DNA of 64,000 bases, taken from positions 1 to 64,000 of the forward strand of contig NZ_CABFVH010000029.1 in the NCBI RefSeq assembly GCF_902141855.1, given 5' to 3'. Shown in pieces: positions 50,952-59,400 of this stretch. The notes beneath the pieces are model-generated. The model was not told where the DNA came from and ran no database searches. It was given only the letters and a program-made list of their open reading frames with translations. Numbering within the stretch: position 1 is the first letter of the stretch; each line of letters starts with the position of its first letter. The stretch is from Methylobacterium dankookense (GTDB taxonomy: Bacteria; Pseudomonadota; Alphaproteobacteria; Rhizobiales; Beijerinckiaceae). A program made the position numbers and the translations under genes.

Positions 50952-51143
50952 GCGTTCGGGGTTCGCGCGATCCTCAAGGGACCGCATCCCCAAGCTGCGC
51001 CGCCGCGCATAAGGGTTCGAGCGGGACGCGCGGGCAATTCCATCAGCGTCCCATAAGGATCCGCCGGCGCCCTCCCCCGCTCCGGAATCCGGGGTGACGA
51101 AACACCGCCGCTCGGGTATCCCTCACCGGCGCGCAGGGGCGTG

Positions 51144-51219
51144 GGGCCTGTAGCTCAATGGTTAGAGCCGACCGCTCATAACGGTCTGGTTGCAGGTTCG
51201 AGTCCTGCCGGGCCCACCA
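51144..51219 (+). tRNA. tRNA with CAT anticodon, probably tRNA-Ile2
   Basis: A 76-nt cloverleaf with acceptor GGGCCTG/CGGGCCC, anticodon CAT in CTCATAA, T loop TTCGAGT and encoded CCA. The D-arm GCTCAATGGTTAGAGC and A73 resemble the lysidine-modified tRNA-Ile2 more than elongator tRNA-Met. The initiator is excluded by the normal paired first acceptor base. Amino acid identity is inferred. Confidence 0.85.
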
Positions 51220-51315
51220 CCCTCCCCTCAAGCGCTTGATGCGCAACAAGGTATTGAGCAAGAACGGGTTTCGAGCAACGACTGTAGCACCGCTATGGCC
51301 TCTGGGCCCGATACG

Positions 51316-51771
51316 CTATTGACGCTCGCCGTGCCCGCCGGCGTGCATCTGGGTCGCGGATTGGCCGGACACCTTCCACACCGGTAACGACCCGTCTCGC
51401 ATGAACATGGCGAATGCCTCGACGACCTCCCATCGGTCGAGGGCTGCCACGCCATCCACGGCGCGACCGACGATACAGGCGCCCTCGGGAGCACCTGCGA
51501 CAGGGGGGCGACTCTCCAATGAGAACACCACACCCGACCGATCAGGCCTCAGCTCGTCCGGCAAGGCATCGATCCTGCGCCAGAGGCAGTACCACTTGGC
51601 GCAAGCGTCCGGACGCTCGCGGTAGATGCCGCATGCCATGCCCGTGTTGTGCGGGCACAGGATGCCGGCCGGTTTACCGAGTGCCCTGATCTCCAGTATC
51701 CGGCAGCAGACCGTACAATGTCCGCATTCTCGGTCGGAGGCAGGTCTGGCCGCAGTTCCTGGAGGCGTCAT
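51316..51771 (-). CDS. YkgJ-type cysteine cluster protein
   Basis: A 151-residue protein with the Cys-rich signature CGHCTVCC, LCPHNTGMACGIYRERPDAC and KWYCLW. This family binds zinc or an iron-sulfur cluster; no enzymatic role is established. Six or more ligand Cys are present, so the site looks complete. Cytoplasmic. It stands alone, convergent with the tRNA. Confidence 0.8.
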   Translation of the reverse strand: MTPPGTAARPASDRECGHCTVCCRILEIRALGKPAGILCPHNTGMACGIYRERPDACAKWYCLWRRIDALPDELRPDRSGVVFSLESRPPVAGAPEGACIVGRAVDGVAALDRWEVVEAFAMFMRDGSLPVWKVSGQSATQMHAGGHGERQ

Positions 51772-51866
51772 TCGGCGACCGTGGGCGTTGGCGCGGCTCG
51801 GTGCGGGTCTCGAGCCGCCGGTTGGTTCTGGTGGCGTATGTCCGGGTTAGGACCTAGAGAGCCCGC

Positions 51867-52130
51867 ATGCTGGACGAGCCGACGCTGTGGGACTTGGTAT
51901 CCACCGAGCAGATCGCCATCGAGGATGTCGCGGTGGCTGTCGACGCGTACCTGGCCGATCCCACGACCGGCGAGCACCCGCTCGATGAGAACTTCTCCCT
52001 CGATCTGGCCGATGCGGTGACGCAGCACGCCTCGGCAGAGCAAATCGCGGAGCTGACGGACAGCCATGCTCCTTCACGGCGCATGGCTGTCCGCTCGGCC
52101 CTGCTGATGGCTCGGCCGACGAGGCGCTAG
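51867..52130 (+). CDS. hypothetical protein
   Basis: An 87-residue helical acidic protein, MLDEPTLWDLVSTEQIAIED. Codon use is typical of the genome. AGAG lies upstream of the ATG. Two family D repeats follow its stop directly. No motif recognised. Confidence 0.55.
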   Translation: MLDEPTLWDLVSTEQIAIEDVAVAVDAYLADPTTGEHPLDENFSLDLADAVTQHASAEQIAELTDSHAPSRRMAVRSALLMARPTRR

Positions 52131-52231
52131 GGCATCTTCCGTGATCCTTGGATCGCGGAAGATGCTCTATCTCATTGGTTGAGCCGCATTTCTTTCGCGG
52201 AACCGGCAACCACTTCCGCGGAAAATGCTCC
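52131..52231 (-). repeat. family D element, copy 2
   Basis: Reversed relative to copy 1. A palindrome at its end (GCATCTTCCG...CGGAAGATGC, about 52132-52165) and a head containing CCGCGGAAGTGG on the minus strand give the same architecture with a diverged sequence. It abuts copy 3 head to tail. Confidence 0.7.
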
Positions 52232-52332
52232 AGAGCTGGTCCCGATCCCATCGCAAGCGGGACCAGCTCCAAGTCATTGTCTTGACGCGCGCTCTCGCGC
52301 CGAGCCGGCATCCATTTCGGCGGAGAGCTCGC
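52232..52332 (-). repeat. family D element, copy 3
   Basis: Reversed relative to copy 1: head CTCTCCGCCGAAATGGATGC on the minus strand, then a 12-bp palindrome GAGCTGGTCCCG/CGGGACCAGCTC (52233-52244 with 52258-52269). It is the same length as copy 1 (101 bp). It touches the stop codon of the FYDLN gene. Confidence 0.8.
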
Positions 52333-52727
52333 TAGTCCTCGTCGTCGTTCTCGACGTCGACCAAGTCGCTGGCGCTATCGTCGTCCTCGTCCTCGATGAG
52401 CGTATCGTCATCGGCGGTGTCGGCGTCTTCCTCGATGTTCAGATCGTCGTCGCCCCCGGTATCGCTGTCATCGGATGCGTCGGCTTCCTCGGCTTCCACC
52501 TCGTCGAGCGACACGATCTCCGGGCCCTCCGTCTCAGGCTCTTCCTCCTCGACAACGGCCTTGCTGCGCGAGAAGGCGGGCGGCGAACTGCGCGTGAAGG
52601 AGGCCGCCGCGGAAGTCGGCACGATCTCGCCTGTATAGGGGGAGATCACAGGATCGCGGTTGAGGTCGTAGAATTTTCTTCCGGTTGTAGGGCAGATCCG
52701 CTTCGTCCCGCGCTCGGAGTGGTCCAT
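52332..52727 (-). CDS. TIGR02300 (FYDLN acid) family protein
   Basis: A 131-residue protein with the family signature KRICPTTGRKFYDLNRDPVI and SPYTGEIVP in the first 40 residues, then a long Asp/Glu-rich tail. The family is characteristic of alphaproteobacteria and of unknown function. The Cys-containing N-terminus could be a small metal site, and the acidic tail suggests interaction with basic partners. GAGG precedes the ATG. It ends at the edge of a family D repeat. Confidence 0.92.
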   Translation of the reverse strand: MDHSERGTKRICPTTGRKFYDLNRDPVISPYTGEIVPTSAAASFTRSSPPAFSRSKAVVEEEEPETEGPEIVSLDEVEAEEADASDDSDTGGDDDLNIEEDADTADDDTLIEDEDDDSASDLVDVENDDED

Positions 52728-52861
52728 GTAAGCCTCGTCGTGACACTGCTGCGTCCGGTGAGATGCGCTTCGCCGAAGGCCGGTGTCAAACGGGCCTGTT
52801 CTGCAGCCGTGAGCGCTGAAGCGGCGCAGGCGCCGGAAGACGGTGCGAAGCCCTTGTCGGG

Positions 52862-52909
52862 ACACGCTCTCGCGCGGAGCGGGCATCCACTTCGGCGAAG
52901 AGGGCTCTG
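52862..52909 (-). repeat. family D element, partial copy 4
   Basis: The minus strand reads CTCTTCGCCGAAGTGGATGC followed by a GCTCCGCGCGAGAGCG arm, matching the head of the family D unit. The palindromic second half is missing. Confidence 0.6.
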
Positions 52910-53173
52910 GAAAGGCCTTGCATGATCGGCATGCCGTCCCCCGATTTCGCGGGTGACCCTTGAAAAGGCGACGGTGGTCGGTTAGAGCGATGGCATCGGA
53001 TTTGATCATTCGGCCCGCTCTCCTGCTCCCGATCGAGCGCCGAGTCCGGTTTCCCGCTTAAATCGAAATTTGATTGGTGCGGAAGCCGCATCGCGTCTCG
53101 TGCCGCAACGGCGCGCAATATCCCTTGTTCATCGGCCGTGTTACGGTTTCAGCCGAGCGGTCCACGGATCAAC

Positions 53174-53329
53174 ATGCACCCTACATCCAAATTGAAAGCC
53201 GCAGCGGCGCAGCCATGCCCGCAGCCTATTGCTACCCAAGTGGTACCTGTCTACGCAACGAAGAAACCGATTTCCTGCGGCCTGACCCGCGAGGAACTGC
53301 GCAAGATCATCCTGGACGCTCTGGGGTGA
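53174..53329 (+). CDS. small hypothetical protein
   Basis: Fifty-one residues, MHPTSKLKAAAAQPCPQPIA, ending ISCGLTREELRKIILDALG, a charged amphipathic helix. The upstream frame to 53138 is possible. It lies 51 bases before the cold-shock gene on the same strand. No family recognised. Confidence 0.45.
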   Translation: MHPTSKLKAAAAQPCPQPIATQVVPVYATKKPISCGLTREELRKIILDALG

Positions 53330-53380
53330 GCACCTGGGCGCAAGGGACGCGCTCGACTTCCTTAACCAACAGGATCAGAT

Positions 53381-53590
53381 ATGGCTATCGGCACCGTCAA
53401 GTGGTTCAACGAAACCAAGGGCTTCGGCTTCATCCAACCCGATGATGGCGGCAAGGACGTGTTCGTGCACATCTCCGCCGTCGAGCGTGCCAACATGCGC
53501 ACGCTGGTTGAGGGACAGAAGATCTCCTACGAGCTGGAGAAAGATCGCAAGTCCGGCAAGGAAGCGGCTGGACAGCTTCAGAGCGTCTGA
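53381..53590 (+). CDS. CspA-family cold-shock protein
   Basis: A 69-residue single OB-fold RNA chaperone: MAIGTVKWFNETKGFGFIQP contains RNP1 (KGFGFI) and VFVHIS is RNP2. It binds single-stranded RNA or DNA and melts structure in the cytoplasm. AGGA lies before the ATG. The length is standard. Cold regulation would act through its leader, where no clear element was identified. Confidence 0.96.
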   Translation: MAIGTVKWFNETKGFGFIQPDDGGKDVFVHISAVERANMRTLVEGQKISYELEKDRKSGKEAAGQLQSV

Positions 53591-53958
53591 GCCGCTCGTC
53601 GGCTTCCAGAGTCGGGGCCGCTCCGCAAGGGGCGGCCTCATCTGTCTTCTGCGACCGTCACCAAGGTTTGGTGCGCGTTATGCGGTCGATCTCGGTCAAT
53701 TCAAAGCCAATCAGATTGGCGATCAGCTTGAGGCAGCCCGAAGACGCGGCAGGTCATCGTTCGGCGCGATGCTCGCATGGCCATTCTCTCAGGCGGACGA
53801 ATCGACGGCGGCTTGGTCTGCGTGCCTATGACCCGCAAGCGTCGGTGATGAGAGCAGGCCTCGCAGCAGTGCGCCCGTCGCGTCATCGGTGAACGGAGAT
53901 CACACCGCCAAGGATCGAATGCGGCGCGCAGCCGTTGAGAGCCTAGGAGGACACCCAC
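53591..53958. other. 368-bp stretch without a gene
   Basis: No credible open frame. Frames such as 53442-53831 (+) have unnatural composition outside the csp gene. No member of families A-D was detected. Confidence 0.45.
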
Positions 53959-54117
53959 ATGACGCTCTCTCCGTTCGCGCTTCTCGATCTCGTTCGCCTG
54001 CCCGATGGGCGCGTCGGGTCGGTGGTCGGGGTCTGGAATCAGGGTGAGGCCTACGAGGTCGATGTCGGCAACGTCTGTGAGACGTGGTCCGCCGACGACC
54101 TGACCCCGACGGCGTAG
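53959..54117 (+). CDS. 52-residue SH3/KOW-like small protein (DUF4926-like)
   Basis: MTLSPFALLDLVRLPDGRVG is followed by SVVGVWNQGEAYEVDVG and ETWSADDLTPTA. The pattern of paired strands (VRLPDGRVGSVVGV, AYEVDVG) and a terminal DDL is like DUF4926 mini-proteins. A perfect AGGAGG (53945-53950) lies eight bases before the ATG, which strongly supports translation. Function unknown. A short tandem repeat of GGCGTAGGAGCCC follows the stop. Confidence 0.7.
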   Translation: MTLSPFALLDLVRLPDGRVGSVVGVWNQGEAYEVDVGNVCETWSADDLTPTA

Positions 54118-54149
54118 GAGCCCGGCGGCGTAGGAGCCCGGCGGCCTCC

Positions 54150-54644
54150 TCATCGCGGAGGGGGCGCCGGCTTCGGGCTGTCCAGGTTGCGCTTCACCCG
54201 CCGCACCGCCTGATCGAGCGCGCCGAGGAAGGCGGAGCGATCCTTGGCCGAGAACGGCTTCGGTCCGCCCGTCACCATGCCTGCCTCGCGCAGGTCCTGC
54301 ATGAGGTTGCGGGTCGCGAGCGCCATGCCGATCGATGCGTCCGAGAACGGCTTGCCGGCCGGCGACAGGACCGTCGCGCCGGCCTTCACGCAGCGGCTCG
54401 CCAGGGGCACGTCCGCGGTCACCACGATGGCGCTGCGGTCCACGCGCTCGGCGATCCAGTCGTCGGCCTCGTCCAGCCGGTCGCCGACGATGACGCGCTC
54501 GATCCAGGGCTCGCGCGGGACGTTCAGGACGCTGTTGGCGACCACGAACACGTGCAGGCCGTAGCGCGCGGCGACGCGATAGACCTCGTCCTTCACCGGA
54601 CAGGCATCGGCATCGACATAGATCGCAACGCGGTCGGGTCCCAT
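54150..54644 (-). CDS. UPF0178 / YaiI-YqxD family protein
   Basis: A 164-residue protein with the family's IYVDADACPVKDEVYRVA at the N-terminus, RLDEADDWIAERV and IVVTADVPLASRCVKAGATV. These Asp residues form a PIN/NYN-like acidic site, so a nuclease activity is proposed for the family but not shown. ATG 54644 has GAGGA upstream; 54662 is an alternative. It is 95 bases downstream of arsH on the same strand. Confidence 0.9.
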   Translation of the reverse strand: MGPDRVAIYVDADACPVKDEVYRVAARYGLHVFVVANSVLNVPREPWIERVIVGDRLDEADDWIAERVDRSAIVVTADVPLASRCVKAGATVLSPAGKPFSDASIGMALATRNLMQDLREAGMVTGGPKPFSAKDRSAFLGALDQAVRRVKRNLDSPKPAPPPR

Positions 54645-54739
54645 CGTGTCATGTCCTCTCATGGCGCCCAGGTCGCGCGCGGTCGTCGCCAGGGCCCGCT
54701 CCCGGCCCTCATCCCCGGAGCTGACGCGAAGCGGATGTT

Positions 54740-55486
54740 CTACCGCTTCACGAAGCCCACATCGGCGGCCACCGCCTGCAGCCGCTCCGGCGCCCGCTCC
54801 TTCCGCTCGCTGTAGCGGTCCACCAGATACTCGGCGCGTTCGCGGGTCAGCAGCGTGAACTTCATCAGCTCCTCGCACACATCGACCACGCGGTCGTAGA
54901 GCGGCCCCGGCTTCATCCGGCCGGCCTCGTCGAACTCCTTGTAGGCCATCGGCACGGACGACTGGTTCGGGATGGTGACCATCCGCATCCACCGTCCCAG
55001 CACGCGCAAGGCGTTCACGGCGTTGAAGGATTGCGAGCCGCCGGACACCTGCATGACGGCGAGCGTCCGCCCCTGCGTCGGCCGAACCGAGCCCTCGCTC
55101 AAGGGCAGCCAGTCGATCTGGCTCTTCATCACGCCGGTCAGGTTGCCGTGCCGCTCCGGGCTCACCCAGACATGCCCCTCGGACCACACCGAGAGGGCGC
55201 GCAACTCCCGGACCTTCGGGTGATCCGCGGTGGCGTCGTCCGGCAGGGGCAGGCCGTGGGCATGGAAGATCCGCACCTCGCCGCCCATCGCCTCCAGCAG
55301 GCGTGCGGCCTCGTAGGCCAGGAACCGGCTGAAGGACCGCTCGCGTAGGGAACCGTAGAGGATCAGGAAGCGCGGGGCGTGGGTGAAGGGCTGCGGCCCG
55401 TCCAGGCGCGCGCAGGCCGGCACCTCGAAATGCGCCTCGGAGACGTTCGGCAACCCATCGGCGAAGGGCTGTTCGGGCTTGTTCAC
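54740..55486 (-). CDS. arsH: ArsH flavoprotein
   Basis: A 248-residue NADPH-dependent FMN reductase of the ArsH type: ILYGSLRERSFSRFLAYEAA binds FMN phosphate, with SPERHGNLTGVMKSQIDWLP and VSGGSQSFNAVNALRVLGRW. ArsH oxidises organoarsenicals and relieves oxidative stress. The start is GTG at 55486 with GAGGA ten bases upstream. It is divergent from arsR-arsC and shares their operator. Confidence 0.93.
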   Translation of the reverse strand: MNKPEQPFADGLPNVSEAHFEVPACARLDGPQPFTHAPRFLILYGSLRERSFSRFLAYEAARLLEAMGGEVRIFHAHGLPLPDDATADHPKVRELRALSVWSEGHVWVSPERHGNLTGVMKSQIDWLPLSEGSVRPTQGRTLAVMQVSGGSQSFNAVNALRVLGRWMRMVTIPNQSSVPMAYKEFDEAGRMKPGPLYDRVVDVCEELMKFTLLTRERAEYLVDRYSERKERAPERLQAVAADVGFVKR

Positions 55487-55507
55487 GGACGACGCATCCT
55501 CTACGTT

Positions 55508-55521
55508 TCAACGATCGTTGA
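55508..55521. promoter_or_regulatory. ArsR operator in the arsH/arsR divergent promoter
   Basis: TCAACGATCGTTGA is a perfect 14-bp palindrome in the 50-base gap between arsH and arsR. ArsR dimers bind such symmetric sites, so one site probably represses both transcripts until arsenite binds. Confidence 0.75.
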
Positions 55522-55536
55522 TATGATGATCTTCCG

Positions 55537-55896
55537 ATGGACGAACGACAAGCCCTCTCCGTCTTCGCGGCCCTCGGCCAGGAACACCGCCTCCGGGCCG
55601 TGCGGGCTCTCGTGGCGGCCGGTCCGGACGGTCTCGCGGCCGGGGTGCTGGCCGAGGCGGTCGGCACCGCGAGCAACAATCTCTCCTTCCACCTCAAGGA
55701 ACTCTCCCATGCCGGGCTGATCCAGTCCCGCCGCAAGGGGAAGTCCGTGATCTACACAGCCGCCTACCCGGCCCTGTCCGACCTCATCCAGTTCTTGATG
55801 CGCGATTGCTGCCAAGGCCATCCGGAGGTCTGCACGCCGGCGGTCGTCGCGCTCGCCACCTGCTGCACGCCTGCGGAGGACGCCGCCCATGCCTGA
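55537..55896 (+). CDS. arsR: ArsR-family arsenite-responsive repressor
   Basis: A 119-residue winged-helix repressor: LGQEHRLRAVRALVAAGPDG, ASNNLSFHLKELSHAGLIQS (recognition helix), RKGKSVIYTA wing. The C-terminal Cys cluster (CCQGHPEVC, then TCC) provides arsenite ligands in a location unlike the E. coli helix-3 CVC site. It overlaps arsC by eight bases. Confidence 0.92.
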   Translation: MDERQALSVFAALGQEHRLRAVRALVAAGPDGLAAGVLAEAVGTASNNLSFHLKELSHAGLIQSRRKGKSVIYTAAYPALSDLIQFLMRDCCQGHPEVCTPAVVALATCCTPAEDAAHA

Positions 55897-56326
55897 TCCC
55901 ATCGACGTGGTGATCTACCACAACCCCGCCTGCGGCACGTCGCGGAACACGCTGGCGATGATCCGCAATGCCGGCATCGAGCCGCACGTGGTCGAGTACC
56001 TGAAGACGCCGCCGAACCGGGCGCTGATCGGACAGCTCCTGGCGCGTGGCGGGCTCTCCGTGCGCGACGTGCTCCGCGAGACGGGCACGCCCTACGCGGA
56101 GCTGGGCCTGGCCGATCCGGCCCTGACCGACGACCGGCTCCTCGACGCGATCGCGGCGCATCCGATCCTGCTCAACCGGCCACTGGTGGCGAGCCCGAAG
56201 GGCGTGCGCCTGTGCCGGCCGTCCGAGGCCGTGCTCGCCCTGCTGCCCGCGCAGCAGGGCGCGTTCGTGAAGGAGGATGGCGCGCGCGTCGTCGATGCGC
56301 ACGGTCATCGCGTCGCTACCGCTTGA
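55889..56326 (+). CDS. arsC: glutaredoxin-dependent arsenate reductase
   Basis: A 145-residue ArsC of the E. coli plasmid type. The catalytic Cys15 is in IYHNPACGTSRNTLAMI, with VVEYLKTPP and the arginine-containing LNRPLVASPKGVRLCRP. It reduces arsenate to arsenite for extrusion. No arsenite pump gene (arsB or acr3) is next to it, so export must be encoded elsewhere. Confidence 0.95.
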   Translation: MPDPIDVVIYHNPACGTSRNTLAMIRNAGIEPHVVEYLKTPPNRALIGQLLARGGLSVRDVLRETGTPYAELGLADPALTDDRLLDAIAAHPILLNRPLVASPKGVRLCRPSEAVLALLPAQQGAFVKEDGARVVDAHGHRVATA

Positions 56327-56461
56327 TGCTCACGGTGGTGTGGATCGTGAACCGTTCGTAGGGCTGGTACGAGCGCGGAGCCATCCGCGATGCTGCGCTG
56401 AAGCCCGCGCCCCGCGTGAAGGCTGACCGTCGCCCCGGCCCTGCGCGTGGTGGCGAGCCGC

Positions 56462-59400
56462 CTACGGCCCTGCCACCATCTCGCGCACCCGTCCGGCAAG
56501 GATGGCGGCGTCGAAATCGGGCAGCGCGCAGGGCAGTCCCGCGATCTCCGATCCGCGAACGACCTCGCCGATTCGGGGCTCCGCACGGGTCACCGCCTCG
56601 TCCAAGGCGTCCGCCAGGGCCTCGGCGGTGACGTGAGCGATGCTGATCACGTTCGGGCTCCGGAGGGAGAGGTCCTTCGACGCGAAGCTGTTGGTGATCG
56701 TCTGGATGCCGGCCGATGCCATCTCCAGCGGCGGGTAGCTCGGATGGGGTGAGAGCATCAGGGAGATGCCGACCGAGGCCTTGGAGAGGAGCTCCCCGTA
56801 CTCTTCCAGCGAGAGCTTGCCGACGATGGCCATGTTCGCGATCGAGGCGGCGCGGTCCGGCGTGAAGGTTTCGCCGGCCGCGACGATGCGCCAGACCCGG
56901 GCCGCCTCGGGATTGTTGCGCTGCCAGCGGCCGATGCCGGCGCAGAGCAGAGAGAAGGCGTTCCGCGGCGTATTGGGGCGCGCGTAGATGCAGATGATGC
57001 GCTCCCGCGGCAACGGCTTCAGGCTCCTGGCGATCGTCGGATTGATCTTGAAGCGGACCACGTAGGCGTCTTGGATGTCGTACGTGCGCGTCATGAAGGA
57101 CGACAGCTCTTCCGAATTGATCAGAGCGATCATGTCCTTGCCGTGACTGTAGGTCTGCTGGGCCAGGCCGTACTGGGTCGACCAGCCGTAGAAGTCCGGC
57201 TCGTGATCCTGGATGAGATACACGACCCGGTGCGCGTGGCCGAAATAGGATCTCTGCCGCGTCTGGAAGTCGAACGCCACCACCGCCGTCCACCAGGCTG
57301 TCGCGAGGAACACGTCTCCCGCGCGAATGCCGAGCTCGCCGCTCTCCTGGTCGCACATGTCGACGATGACCCGCGGCATGTCGTCCTTCCCGCCGAGCGG
57401 GACGAGGCAGTAATCCGGGAAGCCGATCATCGCGCGCAGATCGAGCGGCAGGGATTGGCAGATGATGCGCAGGTCGTAATCGGGCCCGAGCGAGGCCGCG
57501 ATCTCGTTGAAGGCGCGCAGGGCCGTCGTGATGCCGCCGAAGATGTGCTCCGGCGCCAGGGTCGGTATCACGAGATTGAAGCGCGGACGGTCGGAGCGGC
57601 GGTCGGGCTTGGTGCTGATCGACACGATCTCGGAGACCAGCCCGCGGTCGACGAAGGGCGGTAGCCGGTTGCCGAGCAGGCGCTGATTGACGCGCGCGGC
57701 GTCCTCGAAGCGCCAGACCGGCACGAGCCGGCTCGGGTCGACGCGGTCCGACCGGCCGACCTTGGCCCAGGCATAGCCCCGCGCCTCGGCGAAATACAGG
57801 ATCGCGCGCTCGATGGCATGGGCGAGCGTGCCGTCGGTCTGACCGGCCTCGGCATCGAAATCCGCCCAGTCCAGCTTGAGCGCGAGCAGGGACCGGAGCG
57901 CGTCGGTGCGTCCCCAGAAGAAGGAGCTCGACGGGAAGTCCAGGACGAGGTCCTTGCTGAGTTCCACGCCGGCGCGCCGGAGCAGCGACCGGGCCCGGTC
58001 GAAATTGCCGCCCCAGTTGAGGACGCTGCGGACCGGCTTGAAGTGATCCGAGAAGACGATGCCGACATCCGTCCGCGTCAGGAGGGCCAGGATCGAGGAC
58101 ACGATCTCCGGCGAGCCGAGCAGGTTGTCGTGCAGGAACGAGCGCCAGGGCGCGTAGCGCGCGGTGTGGAGCGACTGCTTCGAGTGGATGTGCAGGAAGA
58201 TCTCGTAGCGCTCGAAGACCGAGGCGTAGCCGACGAGCATCGGTGCGACGTCGCGGCCGATATTGGGGAACACCGTCACCGTGACGTCGCCCCGATGGCC
58301 CGCGAAGCCCCGCTCGATCTCGGCTTTCTTCGCCGCCGTGTCGGTCGAGATGAACAGGTCGGCCCTGACCGGGATGTTGCCTAGCGCAACACGGATATCG
58401 GCGCACAGCTCGGGATAGAAGATGTGCGCCAGGACCGCGACCTTGTCCGGCAGGGCGTCGGGCTCGACGGGCCTGCGGAACGGCACCTCCAGGCAGAGAT
58501 CGGTGCGCTCGCTCGGGCGTGTGCTCTGCACGGCACCGTAGAACGTCGTCAGGCCGTTGCTGCGCTGGAACCGCTTGCGCGGCCCAGGCACCGGCCGGCT
58601 CGCCGAGGCCGTCCGCTTCGGTTCCTTGGCCGCTTCGAGATGGCGATCGATCGCCGCCAGCAGGGGCGGATTGGTCTCCAGAAGCGCGCGCCAGCCGGTC
58701 GTGTCGGTATAGGCGAGGCGGTCCTGGTCGCGCAGGAGCTGGACCTTCAGGAAGGGGAAGCCCTGGTCGAGAAGGCTGCGCCAATCCTCCAGCGTCGGAT
58801 TCCGCGGGCGATCGAAGCGCTTCGCCACGGGAAAGAGCACCTCGTGGCTGAGCCCGGCCTCCTTCACGAGCCGCAGCGAGGTGACCTCGTAGCGGTAGAT
58901 CACGGCATCCTTGTCGCGGATGCTGCGGACATCGTTCCAGAACTGCTGGATCACCTTGGACTTCAGGGCCGCGCCCTTCAGGACGGTGAAGAAGCTCATC
59001 AAATGGTGTTGCGTCTGATGGCTCTCGGCCAGGGCGACGATGTCGGCCTTGCTCGCGCGCACGCGTTCCATGACCGTCCGGAACCGGGCGGCATCGGTCG
59101 GCCCGAAGATGCTGTCGTTCGTGAGAATGAGCGACCGCGCCGTCCAGACCGCCGGGATGGCGGCCAGGACGGTGGCCCAGGCCGCGAAGTCCCATCCGTG
59201 ATTCGTGCGGACCACGAGGCCGGCGACGGTGTCGGTGAAGGGGGGCAGGTCTCGGTTCAGGCCGTCCGTGACCACCGTCAGGATGACGTCGACGCCGTTC
59301 TCCTGCAGGGCCTCGATATAGATCTGTGTGTGCGGCGCGATCGCCCCGTCCTGCGAGTAGGTGACGAAGACGCAGACGTCGCTCTTCCCGTCGATGGCCG

